From: JBBRHQ01 sp963815645
Lineage (GTDB): Bacteria; Actinomycetota; Thermoleophilia; Solirubrobacterales; 70-9
NCBI GenBank assembly: GCA_963815645.1
Contig: CAWFHL010000001.1
Location: 1,550,001-1,614,000 of the forward strand
Reading direction: 5' to 3'
Length of the DNA stretch: 64,000 nucleotides
The position numbers and the translations under genes were made by a program. Shown here in pieces: positions 63,035 through 64,000 of this stretch. The stretch's first letter is position 1, and the number at the start of each line of letters is the position of its first letter. The notes under the pieces are model-generated. The model was not told the origin of the DNA. It was given only the letters and a program-made list of their open reading frames with translations, and did no database searches.

Positions 63035-63448
63035 TCAGGTTTCGCGTCGACTCCGTTCGGCGATCAGGCGATCCGCCCGGGCGACCGCGTCGACGCTCAC
63101 GAGCCTGCCGAGAGGTCCGCGGTTGTCGGCGACGAGCCGATATCCCGGATCGGCTAAGGCCGAAATCACCCTGCCCAGGCGACGGCCGAAGCCCGGCCAC
63201 AACAGCGCGGCCAGGGACGGCAGGGCAGCGCCGCCCGAGAGCACCCCGCCTTCGGCCCCGACCAGATGCCATGAGCCCATTCGTTGCTCGGGGCTGAGCC
63301 CTGGCAGTAGCTCCCTCGCGAGGTCCGCCTGGAGCGCCACCGTACGCAGACGACAGCGCCGGTCGAGCCGTAGCACCCACCCGACGCACCAGCGGCAGAA
63401 GCCGCAGTCGTGGTCATAGAGCACGGTCGCGGTCGTTTGGGCGGTCAT
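63035..63448 (-). CDS. DCC-family thiol-disulfide oxidoreductase
   Basis: A 137-residue protein whose N-terminal YDHDCGFCRWCVGWVLRLDR carries the YDxDCGFC motif of the DUF393/DCC family, a thioredoxin-like fold with a CxxC site. The middle ALPSLAALLWPGFGRRLGRV and closing region are standard. It is presumed to reduce or isomerise disulfides near the membrane. ATG 63448 overlaps the stop codon of the upstream transporter by four bases, so translation is coupled and a joint role is possible. Confidence 0.9.
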   Translation of the reverse strand: MTAQTTATVLYDHDCGFCRWCVGWVLRLDRRCRLRTVALQADLARELLPGLSPEQRMGSWHLVGAEGGVLSGGAALPSLAALLWPGFGRRLGRVISALADPGYRLVADNRGPLGRLVSVDAVARADRLIAERSRRET

Positions 63449-64000
63449 CCGGAGCCGCTCAGCTCGCCGACCCCGGTTCGGCGCGGTAGCTCGGGCGCCG
63501 GCTCGCTCGCTGGCTCCTCGGCGTGGCTGTAGCGGCCTCCCCGCATCAGCGAGGCGAATGCCGCCACCAGGCAGGCGATGATCGCGAAGGTGAAGGCCGC
63601 CTCCAGCCCGTCGTGGAAGGGAGCGGAGATCAGGTGGGGGAAGAAGCCGGGGCCGGTCAGCTCGGCGCGGTTGGCGGGTGGCAGCGCGGCGAGGGCGTTA
63701 CCCCCGACCAGGTGCTGGATCGGGTTGTAGCCGAGGAAGGCGGCGAAGAGGATCGAGATCGGCGGCGCCTGGGCGGCATGATGGGCCCCGGCGGAGCTGA
63801 CCCCGTGCGCGAGCAGACCGCCGCTGATCGTTCGCGGCAGCGCCGACGCCAGTCCGGCGATCATCAGGGTGAAGAAGATTCCGATCGAGAGCACCTGCGC
63901 TGAGTTCTGGAAGGTCTGGTTCATCCCGCCACCGGCGCCGCGATCCTGCGCCGGCAGGCTGTTCATCACCGCGGCTCGGTTGGGCGAGACGAACAGCCCC
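63445..64000 (-). CDS. MFS exporter (DHA2, 14-helix type), C-terminal end
   Basis: The last ~184 residues of a transporter that continues beyond the window. LFVSPNRAAVMNSLPAQDRGAGGGMNQTFQNSAQ matches the loop and helix that follow the centre of drug:H+ antiporter-2 proteins, then two further helices (SIGIFFTLMIAGLASALP, AAFTFAIIACLVAAFASLM) and a cytosolic tail. It probably exports a toxic compound; the substrate is unknown. It is coupled to the DCC gene by a four-base overlap. Confidence 0.85.
   Translation of the reverse strand, partial: GLFVSPNRAAVMNSLPAQDRGAGGGMNQTFQNSAQVLSIGIFFTLMIAGLASALPRTISGGLLAHGVSSAGAHHAAQAPPISILFAAFLGYNPIQHLVGGNALAALPPANRAELTGPGFFPHLISAPFHDGLEAAFTFAIIACLVAAFASLMRGGRYSHAEEPASEPAPELPRRTGVGELSGSG

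Noticed and set aside
1..64000. CRISPR arrays, rRNA genes, complete insertion sequences, phage genes
   Set aside because: I saw no regularly spaced repeats, no rRNA sequence and no transposase or phage structural gene. The direct repeats found belong to the tRNA-Arg locus only.

Overview
The window is about 64 kb of very GC-rich DNA with many GTG/TTG starts, several apparently leaderless genes, a CIRCE-controlled groESL operon, an lhr-nei repair pair, a seven-iron ferredoxin, a WS/DGAT acyltransferase and many secreted actinobacterial-type proteins. This fits a deep-branching actinobacterium, most likely Thermoleophilia/Solirubrobacterales. That placement is inferred from protein style, not from a marker gene.

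Layout: 1-12 kb is a surface-polysaccharide locus: rfbB (3' end), rfbC, initiating sugar transferase, O-antigen-ligase-like protein, glycosyltransferase, a polymerase-like protein with a fused exported domain, pyruvyl transferase, Wzx-like flippase and a methyltransferase. 12-14.5 kb holds a Ser/Gly-rich membrane protein, a glycoside hydrolase and a small secreted protein; the last two are frameshifted. 14.8-20.8 kb carries lhr, nei and a Crp-type regulator. 20.8-24.7 kb has small NTF2-like, pcm, ASCH, SRPBCC and arylsulfotransferase genes. 24.8-29.6 kb is groESL, an NAD(P)-binding protein, ferredoxin and Mrp. 29.7-34.2 kb has a large exported protein and a tandem pair of GH26-like hydrolases. 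34.3-40.5 kb has a metallopeptidase, cyclophilin, class III aminotransferase, alpha-hydroxy-acid oxidase, GMC oxidoreductase, potassium channel and NTF2-like gene. 40.5-50.9 kb has two tRNA-Ser genes, MFS, aldonolactone oxidase plus D-threonine-aldolase-like enzyme, L,D-transpeptidase, WS/DGAT, pyruvate kinase and an F420-type reductase.

From 51.0 to 58.7 kb the DNA looks like an integrated island. A complete tRNA-Arg(ACG) stands at its left edge. A 60-bp copy of its 3' half recurs at 52.2 kb and a degenerate copy at 58.65 kb. Between them are a small secreted protein, Lgt, a TIGR03943/permease pair, an M23 peptidase, a broken secreted protein and a Crp-like regulator, with visibly less GC-saturated codons. 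No integrase is present. After the island come a fatty acid desaturase, a sigma factor, a broken beta-propeller gene, a Tat-exported phosphoesterase, a DCC thiol oxidoreductase and the end of an MFS exporter.

About fifteen genes are split by one-base frameshifts although their protein sequence is otherwise well kept. Up to about 40 kb every shift is +1; after that most are -1. Sequencing or assembly error is the simplest reading, so these genes are reported as full spans with the shift positions noted.
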